41,116 nucleotides of DNA from a virus. Where the stretch lies: positions 7,572 to 48,687 of IMG/VR virus record IMGVR_UViG_3300029448_000058, one strand, 5' to 3'. The notes under the pieces were generated by a model. That model worked only from the letters and a program-made list of their open reading frames with translations, did not search any database and was not told where the DNA came from. Positions 9,101 through 17,086 of this stretch are shown piece after piece (position 1 is the first letter of the stretch; the number at the start of each line of letters is the position of its first letter). The translations under genes were made by a program, and so were the position numbers.

Positions 9101-11376
9101 GTCTTTTATTAGTAAAACATCAACACTTTCAACCTTTGCATCCTACTTCTATTTATGAAAATTATGGTACTAAAGATGAAAAATTAATAGCTAAAATAGA
9201 TGAAGAAGGGTTTATTACAAATAAAGATGGTGGTGTTCTTCATGTACTTATGACAGAAGATGAAGCTAAAGTTTTTACAGGCGACTATCAAGTCGGTTCT
9301 GAGTTTACTATTCCTGGAAATAGTTTTGGTATGATTAAAATGCCTGATAAAAAGAATAATAGTACTAGAACTTCTATGCAATTATTTAACTATATACACG
9401 ATAGCAGAGTTTTAAATGCATGGAAAGAAGAAATGCTACCTATACTTGAAGATAGACTTAGAAAACAAGTGTTTATGGTTAGTCGATTTGAAAGACAAAG
9501 TAACCCTGTCAAAAGAATAGCTCAGTTTTTTAATTTACTGTCTAAAGGCGACAATACAATACCTGATAGCTCTTTTGAAATGTTTAAAAATGGTTTAGGT
9601 TTTCACAAATTTGGCAGAACTCTTCTAGATAAATTGATGCAAACTCAATTTGTTCAAGAATCTACAAAGTTTGGCAAAATGAAGGGTTTAAGGGGAGATA
9701 CTATATCTGATATTACAGGTACATTAAAATATAAAGAAATTTCTGTAGCTTTTTCTGATGCTAGTTCTATTATATCTGACTACAATAAAGCAGTAGGAAA
9801 TTCAATTGGAACTAAAGTTACTAAAGAAGAAGTGAATAAATGGCTAGAAACTGCTGATTATCAAATGTTAATTACTAGGTCACCTGTTCCTCATATTAAT
9901 GGTGGTGCTATGGTTAGAATACATAGTTTACATGATAAAGCAGGGCAAGTACATCTTAATGAAAAACTATTGTTTGTTGATTTAGAAGGTGATGGTGATG
10001 GAGATTCTGTTGCTATAGAAAAATTGCCTCCTAAATTAGAAAAAGAAATGATTAGGATGTATAAAGGATTAGAAGTTAAATCTATTGATTTAAGTAAATA
10101 TCAAGACAATCAACGTAAATATGATATGTCTAATAAAAATGATGTTTTTGAATTAATTAATGCAATAACTACAGGTCAAAATGCAGTTTCTGAAATTGCA
10201 AATGTTCAAATGGTTTATGGTATGCTTCAAGAAACTTTAGACGACATAAGTGTATCATCTATTGAAAGTGGCGATTATAGTCTATCAGTAAGAGATGGCA
10301 GTCAAGTAATAACAGACCCTAATAGTGGAATAAGAGATACAGTTGATAATATATTAAGAATATATTTACAAGCATCTGTGGATAACGTTGAGTATTTACT
10401 TCTTAAAGATTGGAATTATTCTAAAAATAATTTATTATCTATATTAGTTGAAAAAAGTAATGGTGAAGAAATAACAAATGTAGACACAGCTATAATGGAT
10501 GCTATTTATAGTAAACTAAAAACAGTAAGTAGCATAAGAGAAGGTAGAGATTTTAAAAAAGGTGCTTATTCATTTAGTGATACTATTGCAAAATCTTCAG
10601 AATATAATCATTTTGCTGGAGATAAAAATACACAAATTATGCATGAATTTGCTAAAAAATCAGTTCAATTAGATGGTGTAAGTGTATTTGCTAATTTTAA
10701 AAGAATAAATGCAAATGAATTTGCTTTGCATCCACACGAGCAAGTAGCTGTATCAATATCTAAAATGTATGATAAATATATTAAGCCATACCATGATGGA
10801 AGTCCTTTTATGCTTCATGAAAATATATATTATAATGCACATTTATCATCAGTTAATTCTATGGCTGATAATAAAAGAATTTTGAAAGAAAGTAATGAAG
10901 ATATATCTAGAGGTATAGAGTATGGTAAAGATTTAAGTTTGCAACTTAATGAATTATTTAAGAAAAAAGACAAAAGAACTATTGACTCTTTTAATACAGA
11001 TGCTGATTTAATTAATCTGTCAAATGATTTTCAACAAAGATTTAGAAGCTTAAATGATATTAATAAAAAAGTCGCTACTTATGTATACTTTACAGAAGGC
11101 GTTAGAATTAACAATATAGGTAAAATAGTAAAAATATCAGAACAAGGAATTATACCACCTGTAAGTGATAATTCTCAATCTTTAAGTTTATTGGATGTTG
11201 GAGTATTAAAAGAATATCTTGGTCATTATAATAATTCTATAAAAGAAATGGTGATGAGTGAAATTGACTACACAGATAAGAAAAATACGTTAAAAAATAT
11301 AGATAGAGTTGTTATGATGCAAACACAAGTCGTAGGTAATAATAGTGTTAAAAAAGACATTGAGAGGAATTGTTAA
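3130..11376 (+). CDS. Giant polyvalent virion/ejection protein: SF1 helicase, HExxH peptidase and DxDGD RNA-polymerase-like motif (2748 aa)
   Basis: Several regions can be read in order. Residues about 75-430 hold Gly/Ala-rich hydrophobic segments typical of DNA-ejection proteins. Residues 440-870 are an acidic, Glu/Lys-rich linker with two copies of an EPKQEID...DIT-S-x-x-GKPK unit (542-571, 642-670) and a SAP/Rho-N-like helix pair (about 673-705). Residues about 880-1310 are a RecD/Dda-like SF1 helicase: Walker A GYAGTGKT (918-925), DEAS (1000-1003), GDGFQLAP, TAHKSQGS (1260-1267) and YTAITRT (1291-1297). A zinc-peptidase motif HEYAH is at 1404-1408. The sequence around 2250-2300 has R-SP-x-x-H ... 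DGDGD (2288-2292) like the RNA-polymerase double-psi barrel. The start is TTG at 3130, with only a weak GAG upstream; the first internal ATG (3178) has no better site. Such multi-domain fusions are known as phage polyvalent proteins. The helicase is clear, the peptidase likely and the polymerase a hypothesis. Its stop overlaps the next ATG. Confidence 0.85.
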   Translation: MSQTKITYSQYANRLKMYDPSISKLGLSDELLAKRYLQFNPDHKSVIQEESLSELYSPGIEARADDSKFAKYQFQEMMSGIPSAVAGGIGAVTGNQDIINYSERLRKEQQEKSKERLEDPELLGYLQWIEQEPVTLSNMFQGKMIQRGLAQAAPSVATMIVTDVGLGLLTGGVSTVLTKGAVGLKAISKAKKTMAAAKKAGTPIPKSSLTPTMKIAKAEQGIRTAGTMTTMGLMEGSEQYNSTMDYLISEGVDVEQANKVASIAGATYGALSGILEYIPYGKFKQRLGIGSVKNRVEFEKRIVQALKRRGGWQKGKTFTKDMIEQAFLESGTEYAQYLTSSLIDYYVKKGYSEVPEEALQELKDAFTSAEARESAYSGGVMGTFMGGFSGGVSAFSTKSRLDLVREDVKNLDLSEEEVQTIIEDKVDEIVEESPASSKVKFGAFLGDYSNMTSEEKDIAQELTAVYRDNSKKAVEDVVEAVKDEPKLIQEMSEEDRFDLYEQLLIEDPDFDTSKLEQLIEPQAEEEQTIKKEQTEVKDTPVEEPKQEIDELQDEPSEEGAVDITSKVGKPKKKLTKKDLDRVNITYEDGEFEVKVDKKVVEDLQENELDALQSGIAAMDKGEKSDVAFEEASMSILNRIDEPVEPKQEIDDVAQEEEKALDITSNIGKPKENITQLRKRAKEAGIKNVTKKKKAELLEEIRVLEAVEAKTMAETPEVFEDQEEKKLSPNAESNIAALEGRVTLEEDNNKVYASIDGKRVELNDEELKRYKFLKEKNDEPKYESGDSAVILSTQVQALEAQIYKRAVLDEGLKTTPKPTTQEKQKSAQVDNLRSEEEQKESSKPIIEETETIEEKKEKKKQVLKEEKQELNSTPKEDSDIFDDRTDSKEFNYTKGQKNALSKIADYIKSKTKDYFVFAGYAGTGKTTVVENIVNNAEKNKLKVFVAAPTNKATVRLAEKAEGKYEANFKTLHSLMYGAPNEDTGEWEAKIDLSSEDIVIIDEASMIDDFLWKDIQENIIDVGAKVILIGDGFQLAPVGSDPKLMQKYNQKGYQLTNVVRQAAESAVIKFATALRSTGSMFMPQSSQGEVSILNNQQLAQQYFEDIKNNKDSILIVNSNKTRVIMNQKSRAAKFGDESNKSFLLEGEKLITVNNSQYSKNGETSTVTKINELSEPFEVDYVKGFGQNKQTNKIGLLHYFDEFGRHNFLAPYLEDASLHGSQITQSELSEIEAKFPGTVEKTRSGKLMLSSEVTINTWGYAITAHKSQGSQWENVFVAQSNPYGDKESQARWLYTAITRTSDKLYMVKDIAPTQSWGQISDILNKSESVNNDNINEKLQEVSKGQKIENNKELAAKIAARLEKQFPFIDANAVERVYNRFGREVAGRAIDSMVEWSLTKGTLDTIPHEYAHIYVDLLRNMPIIKQGIQKFRDEGDTLDRAEENLVQYIGEYYADRIQVESLKKKMGIWLKQFWLSIKKSFANLNKDEIGSYLAEKFYQDSISKQTIATAGKERLQLLAPDSDAFVKTVRTLENGFNSFKSELRKNNFITKGKLDQDTTNDLISTYLEKLDINPALEPALLYWQGKNKYQEDGSNIIQFNFDNSVEFFGNYAEIYNELLTTIDTKDISFKSLNKTNATFLKGLGVISDKDRKRLFIQAKSVKNDFDNFIEILSKIHLKKPLNEITKTELNKARIFYNSANSSVNVNRKLSEQHLVQRKTLDGSMREDGTINLQRKTDVDSEGKSNPRFTVKLLAENLGISLDDIEVLSGKDLKFLEAADPYGMDFNITDRYDALTVKQLKALQIEAAKQDLVLFFNRGENENFYFAKITKEDIENGKDAKNYWELKKQANPNYYTQKHIFNFTGKRYEDNYDKKILDKWRAAEIARDRALEKIFPGYLNYDGGTVFKRGKLPLTPTVTSDEMPNQIGRIFDKNKATFVTNGKAVSAITGRDGKTYILDGSTLSSTALFKNFRKYFGMKDESSKAKTVIMVNNDNGLLLVKHQHFQPLHPTSIYENYGTKDEKLIAKIDEEGFITNKDGGVLHVLMTEDEAKVFTGDYQVGSEFTIPGNSFGMIKMPDKKNNSTRTSMQLFNYIHDSRVLNAWKEEMLPILEDRLRKQVFMVSRFERQSNPVKRIAQFFNLLSKGDNTIPDSSFEMFKNGLGFHKFGRTLLDKLMQTQFVQESTKFGKMKGLRGDTISDITGTLKYKEISVAFSDASSIISDYNKAVGNSIGTKVTKEEVNKWLETADYQMLITRSPVPHINGGAMVRIHSLHDKAGQVHLNEKLLFVDLEGDGDGDSVAIEKLPPKLEKEMIRMYKGLEVKSIDLSKYQDNQRKYDMSNKNDVFELINAITTGQNAVSEIANVQMVYGMLQETLDDISVSSIESGDYSLSVRDGSQVITDPNSGIRDTVDNILRIYLQASVDNVEYLLLKDWNYSKNNLLSILVEKSNGEEITNVDTAIMDAIYSKLKTVSSIREGRDFKKGAYSFSDTIAKSSEYNHFAGDKNTQIMHEFAKKSVQLDGVSVFANFKRINANEFALHPHEQVAVSISKMYDKYIKPYHDGSPFMLHENIYYNAHLSSVNSMADNKRILKESNEDISRGIEYGKDLSLQLNELFKKKDKRTIDSFNTDADLINLSNDFQQRFRSLNDINKKVATYVYFTEGVRINNIGKIVKISEQGIIPPVSDNSQSLSLLDVGVLKEYLGHYNNSIKEMVMSEIDYTDKKNTLKNIDRVVMMQTQVVGNNSVKKDIERNC

Positions 11377-14300
11377 TGAAATCTTGTGATATGAAAAAAA
11401 GCAATCTTGAAAATCTTAAGAATTGTGATAATGTAGAAGATAATATATTTTTCTCAGAAATAAATATGTCAAAAGAAGACCAATCTCATCTAAAAGGAAT
11501 TATGGGTTGGTTTTTAAAAAAGATTGGAAGTAAAACTGTTGTAACTAGTAAAGAATTACAAAATAAAATTTATAAAGATTATAAAGGTAAAGAAGCAGAA
11601 AGAGTTTATTTGCTAACAGAATTGTCTTCAATACTTGATGCAAATCCTGGTATTAGAGAAATGATAAATGAACAAGCAGCTATACAAATGCTTAAAACTG
11701 AAAGAAAAGCAGTTATAGCTGCAGGCATAAATAAAAGAAAAGCAGAAGTTAATGCTCTTCCTAAATATAAAAAATCATATACTAAAAAAGAAGAAAAACA
11801 AATTAAAGATTTTGCTGATAAAAATAATATTAATTATAAACCTTATGAGCCAATAGAAACTATACTTAGAAATATACAAATGGAACATACAGGGATAGAT
11901 TATTCTGATTTATCTATTTCATCTTTAAGGCTTTTATTAGGAAAATCAAGAGAAATTATAGAAAATGGTTTTGGAGAAAAACTTAGGGGAACTATTGGAA
12001 AGTTAAGAGTAGAAGTTTCAACTGCTTTAGGATTAGCTAAATACGACTCAACAGGTGCTATATATAATATGGCTCAAGGAGTTGTTAATTTTACACAAAA
12101 TATAACTAGACATATTAACAGATTTGTTGATGAAAGTGGAAATAGATTTAAAGATACAGGCTCATCAAGAAAATATGGTATGAATACTCTTTTCAATAAA
12201 ATGGAAGCTATATCTGAAAGAGTTCTTAGTGCTCCATTAAAAGAAGCTTTAAAATTTAATAATGAAATGTCTACAGATTTTTTCAATAGAATTTTAGCAG
12301 GTTGGGTAAAATGGGATGGTAATCAATATATTATTGCTGAATCATATAATGTAGCAAGAGATGAAAATGGTCAAATACGAAAATATGAAGAAACAGGTGA
12401 TGCTATATATGAATTTCAAAATTATATATCTTTTAAAGATTACTTAAAAAAGAAAAATAAAATAAGAAATTTAACAAGAGCAGAGAAAAACAAGAGTGAA
12501 AGATACCATAGAAGTTTCTTTGTAGATGAAAATTATGTTAAAATGGTTGACCAATTAACGTCTGCTCAAAAAGAAATAAATGATTTAGTAATTCAGGCTA
12601 GAGGTATACATAGTGAAGTTTTTAAATATGCAGAAAAGCAATTTAATAAAACTCACAATCAATTAATGATAGAATTAAAACAATATTTTCCTAATTTAAG
12701 TAATAATGAAATCAAGTCTTTATTAATGTCAAAAGACATAACAAAAGAAGATGCTTTTATTGATTTAGAACAAAAACAACAAGATGATTTACAATATATA
12801 GTTGATTCTTTTGGTTCTTATTCTATACTAGACCCTTATATTTTTGGTGCTCAAGAATTTAAAGAAAAGAAAGATGGTTTCCCTATAATTTACAATCAAG
12901 ATTATTTTCAAAATGTAATGTGGGAAGAAGCTTTAGATGAAGCTAAGACTAATTTAGCTAATGCAGAGTCTGAACTTAGCTCTATAAGAAATTTATTTAT
13001 AAACGATAAATCTAACGCAGAATATAAAGCTTTATACAATGAAGCACTTAGAAAGAAAAAAGAATTAAGCACAGAAGTAGCAAGAATGGAATTAATTAGA
13101 GACAGGTTTGATGAATATCCTCAAGACCATCAAGGGAATACAATGCCACTTGCTAGAGATGTTTCTGTTTTAAAAAGAATAACTAATAGTTTTGATATTA
13201 GAAATCAAAGAGCTGATAAATTGGTATACAATGAATACTTAAATAGATTATTTAGTGGTCTTGAAAGAAATAATTTATCTGTAAGATTATTAAAATCATT
13301 AAGACTAGCAAAAAGCACTGCTGCTAAAAATGCTATTGTTTCTCAATATAAAGGTATAAACAATGACCCATCTGCTCGTTCTAGTTTTTTAGGAGTTCCT
13401 ACTGATTTAGAGTCAGCTGTAGTTTTTCTTAATAAAATACCATTGACAAATATAACTTCAGATAAGCTTTCAAGGAAAATTAGAGCTTTTAATAGTTGGA
13501 TTACAGGTATGCATTTAAGAGGAACTAGTTCTGCTATACTAAACTTTACAGCTATACAAGAAGGTTTCTTTCATTTAGGCATAAAAACTATGACAAGAGC
13601 TTTATCTGTGATGGAAAAACAAAAATCAGCTGTAGAGAATTTAGTTAAAATATCAGGTATTGTAGACTTTAGTGATTTTATACAAAAAGGTTTAGTTCAA
13701 AAAGCAGTTGATATGGATTTTACTATTATACAAGCAAACAATGTAACTACTGCGATATTAAAGTATTACAAAGATTTAAGTGTAGGAAAAAATAAAAATA
13801 AATCATTAAGAGAATTAAGAAAAGTTTTAGTTATTGAAGCTGAAAACATACCTAGTTTAGAAAGAACAAAAGGTAGAATAACTAGAAGAAGCCAAGATAA
13901 AGTTAGAAGAATTGTAAACACTTTTGCAAATTATGCTATTGAAAAAGATTATCAATACAGAGAAACAGTTAGTAAGATTCCTTATAAAATATTGTTTGAT
14001 AAAGCTACCAAGCTACCTAGAAAAGGAATACAAGAATGGGGTAAACTCCAAAGGCAATTCAATTTAACTATGGGGCAAACAGAAACTAAATTAAGAACTT
14101 GGCAATTTATAGCAGGTATACAATCAGCTATGGATTCAGATTTAATCCCAAATGTTCCTATTGAAGAATTAAAAGGTAATGACTTAGAAGCTGCTATTAA
14201 TCTTGGAAGAATGTATGTTCAACTTTCTGCTTTTAGTGTTGGTCGTGAAAATATAGGTGAAATAAGTAGAGGTGAGATTGGTGGTTTTTTAACAAAGTTT

Positions 14301-14942
14301 AAATATTATGCCATGCAAAAATTTGGTTCTGATGTTAATAGATTTAAAGATGCTTATGCTGAAATGGAAGATGGTTTAAATAGTGGTAAATTTAAAACAT
14401 TAGCAAAATTATTAAAAGAAATGACACCTTTTATAGGAACTCCTCAAAGTGTTCTAAGAACTACTAAGCCAAATGTAGCTGCTTTAAAAAGCTTTATAGC
14501 TATTCAAGGTGTTTTAACTCAAATTATGGATTTATTTATTTTTGGTCCTTTTTCTGTAGCAAGACATATACCTGGACTTAGAAGAGTATTTTATGCTGTT
14601 CCTGGAGCTAGAGCTTTAGGTGGTGCAACATCTGATTTAATATCTTTATCAATGTTATTACCAAATATATTTATAGCTATGCAACTTGGAGATTTTGGTG
14701 AAGAAGAAGATGATTTAAGAGATACGTTTGAGCATTATATGAGAAGAACTGTTTTTGGATTTGGTGCGACTTGGACTTACGATAATATAATGACATTACT
14801 TTCTTTATTACAAGACGCAGATACAGAGGAAAAAGCTAGGAACATCAAAAAAAGCCTTTCCCCTGTACTGCCTCGTGAAATAAGTAATCTTCAGTCTACT
14901 AAAAAAGCTATCGAATATTCAGTTGATGAATTTTTAGATTAA
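11376..14942 (+). CDS. Large internal virion protein, polyvalent-protein type (1188 aa)
   Basis: This is the second giant protein of the left arm. The ATG at 11376 overlaps the previous stop (TAATG) and follows GAGAGG at a good distance; a TTG six bases upstream is also in frame but less likely. The body is helical and Lys/Asn-rich. The C-terminus (about residues 1030-1115) holds hydrophobic, Pro/Gly-containing segments (LKSFIAIQGVLTQIMDLFIFGPF, then LSMLLPNIFIAM) before a final acidic stretch. This resembles C-terminal regions of large polyvalent phage proteins and of T7 gp16-like channel-forming ejection proteins. No lysozyme or transglycosylase motif was recognised. It is the last gene before the strand switch, and the 84-base convergent gap after it shows no convincing terminator. 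Confidence 0.75.
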   Translation: MKSCDMKKSNLENLKNCDNVEDNIFFSEINMSKEDQSHLKGIMGWFLKKIGSKTVVTSKELQNKIYKDYKGKEAERVYLLTELSSILDANPGIREMINEQAAIQMLKTERKAVIAAGINKRKAEVNALPKYKKSYTKKEEKQIKDFADKNNINYKPYEPIETILRNIQMEHTGIDYSDLSISSLRLLLGKSREIIENGFGEKLRGTIGKLRVEVSTALGLAKYDSTGAIYNMAQGVVNFTQNITRHINRFVDESGNRFKDTGSSRKYGMNTLFNKMEAISERVLSAPLKEALKFNNEMSTDFFNRILAGWVKWDGNQYIIAESYNVARDENGQIRKYEETGDAIYEFQNYISFKDYLKKKNKIRNLTRAEKNKSERYHRSFFVDENYVKMVDQLTSAQKEINDLVIQARGIHSEVFKYAEKQFNKTHNQLMIELKQYFPNLSNNEIKSLLMSKDITKEDAFIDLEQKQQDDLQYIVDSFGSYSILDPYIFGAQEFKEKKDGFPIIYNQDYFQNVMWEEALDEAKTNLANAESELSSIRNLFINDKSNAEYKALYNEALRKKKELSTEVARMELIRDRFDEYPQDHQGNTMPLARDVSVLKRITNSFDIRNQRADKLVYNEYLNRLFSGLERNNLSVRLLKSLRLAKSTAAKNAIVSQYKGINNDPSARSSFLGVPTDLESAVVFLNKIPLTNITSDKLSRKIRAFNSWITGMHLRGTSSAILNFTAIQEGFFHLGIKTMTRALSVMEKQKSAVENLVKISGIVDFSDFIQKGLVQKAVDMDFTIIQANNVTTAILKYYKDLSVGKNKNKSLRELRKVLVIEAENIPSLERTKGRITRRSQDKVRRIVNTFANYAIEKDYQYRETVSKIPYKILFDKATKLPRKGIQEWGKLQRQFNLTMGQTETKLRTWQFIAGIQSAMDSDLIPNVPIEELKGNDLEAAINLGRMYVQLSAFSVGRENIGEISRGEIGGFLTKFKYYAMQKFGSDVNRFKDAYAEMEDGLNSGKFKTLAKLLKEMTPFIGTPQSVLRTTKPNVAALKSFIAIQGVLTQIMDLFIFGPFSVARHIPGLRRVFYAVPGARALGGATSDLISLSMLLPNIFIAMQLGDFGEEEDDLRDTFEHYMRRTVFGFGATWTYDNIMTLLSLLQDADTEEKARNIKKSLSPVLPREISNLQSTKKAIEYSVDEFLD

Positions 14943-15026
14943 TATATTATTGATAAAAATATGTAGCTAATTATTGTAAGAATTGTTATAAATGGTGTTA
15001 GTATAAACAAAAACAACACAAACTGT

Positions 15027-15479
15027 TTAAAGGTTTTCATAATCATACCCATAAACTGCTATTAGTATTGCATCAGCTGTGCTTAATGTAGCTTTCAATT
15101 TAGATTTTTTACTTGCTATCTCTTTTAACTTATTTTTTCTATCTTGTTTATTTTTAGGCAAATCTCCAAAATGTTTTTGCCATTTTTGAGGCGTAACAAA
15201 TTCTGTTTCTATGCCTACTGCTGATAAGATTCCCTGCCAAATGCCATAATTCATTCCAAATTTAAACGCACTGCTTCTACCATCTGTAGGAAATGCGTGT
15301 ACGCTTTCAATAAAACATTTTGTATTTGGACTAGCATGCTTAAACATTTTAAGCAAAACAACCATTTCCTTAATAGTTTTAGGGCATTTATGAGCAACCC
15401 ACTTTTTTGTTTTTTTCCCAAAATAGACGATGGCAACGCCACCGCCTTTTCCAGGGTCAATTCCTATAATACTATTCAT
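15027..15479 (-). CDS. RuvC-like Holliday-junction resolvase (150 aa)
   Basis: The N-terminus has the RNase H-fold signature IIGIDPGKGGGVAIV with the first catalytic Asp at residue 8. A second acidic strand reads CFIESVH, a Lys/Arg-rich stretch follows, and the C-terminal acidic motif is STADAILIAVYGY. Length and motif spacing fit phage RuvC-like resolvases, which cut branched DNA left by replication and recombination before packaging. It is the last gene of the leftward early operon and overlaps the 69-aa gene by four bases (ATGA type). It fits functionally with the annealing protein, exonuclease and helicase of the same operon. Confidence 0.85.
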   Translation of the reverse strand: MNSIIGIDPGKGGGVAIVYFGKKTKKWVAHKCPKTIKEMVVLLKMFKHASPNTKCFIESVHAFPTDGRSSAFKFGMNYGIWQGILSAVGIETEFVTPQKWQKHFGDLPKNKQDRKNKLKEIASKKSKLKATLSTADAILIAVYGYDYENL

Positions 15480-15685
15480 AATCTATTGCTGTTAACTTCT
15501 GTTCTTGCTTTGCCTTCAACTAAGCTTTGCATTATATTTTCTAAATCTTTTTTTAGTTTTTTGTAAGATGCTTTTTCTGAATCTCTTGGAAATGATTTTG
15601 CTATTGTGTTTCTTAAAGCTATTGCTCTTATCAATTGATTGATTTCATCTTTTGAAAATTTAATTGTTGCTGTTATGTTACTCAT
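15476..15685 (-). CDS. Small helical protein of unknown function (69 aa)
   Basis: Not recognised. It is a small, Lys/Ser-rich, probably all-helical protein (MSNITATIKFSKDEINQLIRAI at the start) with no cysteines and no membrane segment. It overlaps both neighbours: its ATG shares a base with the stop of the DnaB gene, and its end overlaps the start of the RuvC-like gene by four bases. That makes translational coupling very likely and supports it as real. Its place between helicase and resolvase suggests an accessory role in replication, but nothing in the sequence shows one. Confidence 0.65.
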   Translation of the reverse strand: MSNITATIKFSKDEINQLIRAIALRNTIAKSFPRDSEKASYKKLKKDLENIMQSLVEGKARTEVNSNRL

Positions 15686-17076
15686 TAGAATAATGCCTTT
15701 GTTTCTAAAGCTCTGTCACTACTAATTTTTGAAATATGCTTTTTTTGTAGTTCTCTAGCATGATTTTTAGCCTGCTCTCCATTGTCATAGAATTTACACT
15801 TACTGCCGTTAAATCCCATAACATATGTTCCAACTTTTCCATAACGAGCTTTGTCACAAATTACCTCAATTTCATGCTTATCATATTTTTCATCATCAAA
15901 ATTGTAGCCATAGAAAACAAATAATGCTGTTTCTGCAGTTTGCTCAATAGCACCACTTTCTGAAAAGTCAGACATTTTAGGTCTAGGTTCTAATCGTTTC
16001 TCAATCTCACGATTAAGTTGTGATACTAGTATTGCACTACAATCTTGTTTTTTGCAAACCCATTTGTATTCTGTAAGTATATCTTCAATCTCAAAACGTC
16101 TGTCTTTGTTTGTTTTATTCTTAACTTTAACAAGCTGTATATAATCGTCAATAACTACATCAGGTTTTTCTCTTTCAATTTCTCTAATTGCATCACCAAG
16201 AGTTCTAATATCATCATACATAATTAAGTTGGTTAACATTTCTTTAACTTCATCAGCTATTATTTCAATATTTTGCATTCTTCCTTCATCCATATCGCCA
16301 ACACGAAGGTCTTGATATGATAATCCATCACTACTCATAACAAAGAACTTCTTCATCATCTCGCTGTTGCTCATCTCACGATTAAACAGCATAACTTTGT
16401 AACCCTGCTTTAATAAACTCAAGGTTAGGTTCGTTGTTAAAGTAGTCTTACCATGACCTGGTCGACCACCAATCACAGTAATCTCCTTTCTAGTCATACC
16501 ACCTGCAATATTGTCAAGAGGTTTGTAACCAAATGGTATTATGTTGCTACCTGTTTTTAAAGTGTCAACAGTATCGTTTACAATTTCACTAATATCTTTC
16601 TTTTTACTTGGTGCTATTTCTTGAAGTTCGTTAATTAATCTAGAATGATGATATAACAACTCTTCTGCTTTGTCTTCTTGATTATCTAAACCTTCACTGT
16701 ATAGTTTGTGAGCTGATTTGATTGTTTCACGCTTAATATATTTTTCCCATATTATTCTTGCATAATTTTCAACATTTGCAATTGATGGAACTTTGTCTGA
16801 CAAACCTGTTATATAAAATATACTTAAATTTGTATCTTTGTTAATTAAGTTTTTATCTTTTAATCGTTGAGCTAAAGTAATTGTGTCAATTGCCTCTCCA
16901 TCTCTATGCATAACTGAAAAAGCTTCCCATATTGTTTTTAAATCGTAATTATAAAAAGCTTCACTATCTCTAATCCAACCATTACATTTAGAAAAGACAT
17001 CGTTGCCTTTTAACAGAACTGAGCCTACAACTGCTTCTTCTGCTTCTAAAGATTGTGGAAAAGTATCTATTGCCAT
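15685..17076 (-). CDS. dnaB: Replicative DNA helicase, DnaB family (463 aa)
   Basis: The N-terminal domain starts with the family signature PQSLEAEEAVVGSVL (residues 7-21). The RecA-like domain has Walker A GGRPGHGKTT at about 203-212, the Walker B/H2 strand VVIDDYIQLV near residue 300, and LVSQLNREIEKR near 340-350, with the arginine-rich C-terminal motifs after it. Length matches hexameric DnaB helicases. It would unwind the phage replication fork. No primase or DNA polymerase is visible in the window, so it probably recruits host enzymes or partners encoded outside. An AAGGAGG ribosome-binding site sits just upstream of the ATG. Confidence 0.93.
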   Translation of the reverse strand: MAIDTFPQSLEAEEAVVGSVLLKGNDVFSKCNGWIRDSEAFYNYDLKTIWEAFSVMHRDGEAIDTITLAQRLKDKNLINKDTNLSIFYITGLSDKVPSIANVENYARIIWEKYIKRETIKSAHKLYSEGLDNQEDKAEELLYHHSRLINELQEIAPSKKKDISEIVNDTVDTLKTGSNIIPFGYKPLDNIAGGMTRKEITVIGGRPGHGKTTLTTNLTLSLLKQGYKVMLFNREMSNSEMMKKFFVMSSDGLSYQDLRVGDMDEGRMQNIEIIADEVKEMLTNLIMYDDIRTLGDAIREIEREKPDVVIDDYIQLVKVKNKTNKDRRFEIEDILTEYKWVCKKQDCSAILVSQLNREIEKRLEPRPKMSDFSESGAIEQTAETALFVFYGYNFDDEKYDKHEIEVICDKARYGKVGTYVMGFNGSKCKFYDNGEQAKNHARELQKKHISKISSDRALETKALF

Positions 17077-17086
17077 ATATCCTCCT

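Noticed and set aside
14943-15026. Bidirectional terminator in the convergent gap
   Set aside because: Only a weak five-pair repeat (GTGTT/AACAC) with a long loop is present and no uridine run follows it; not strong enough to annotate.
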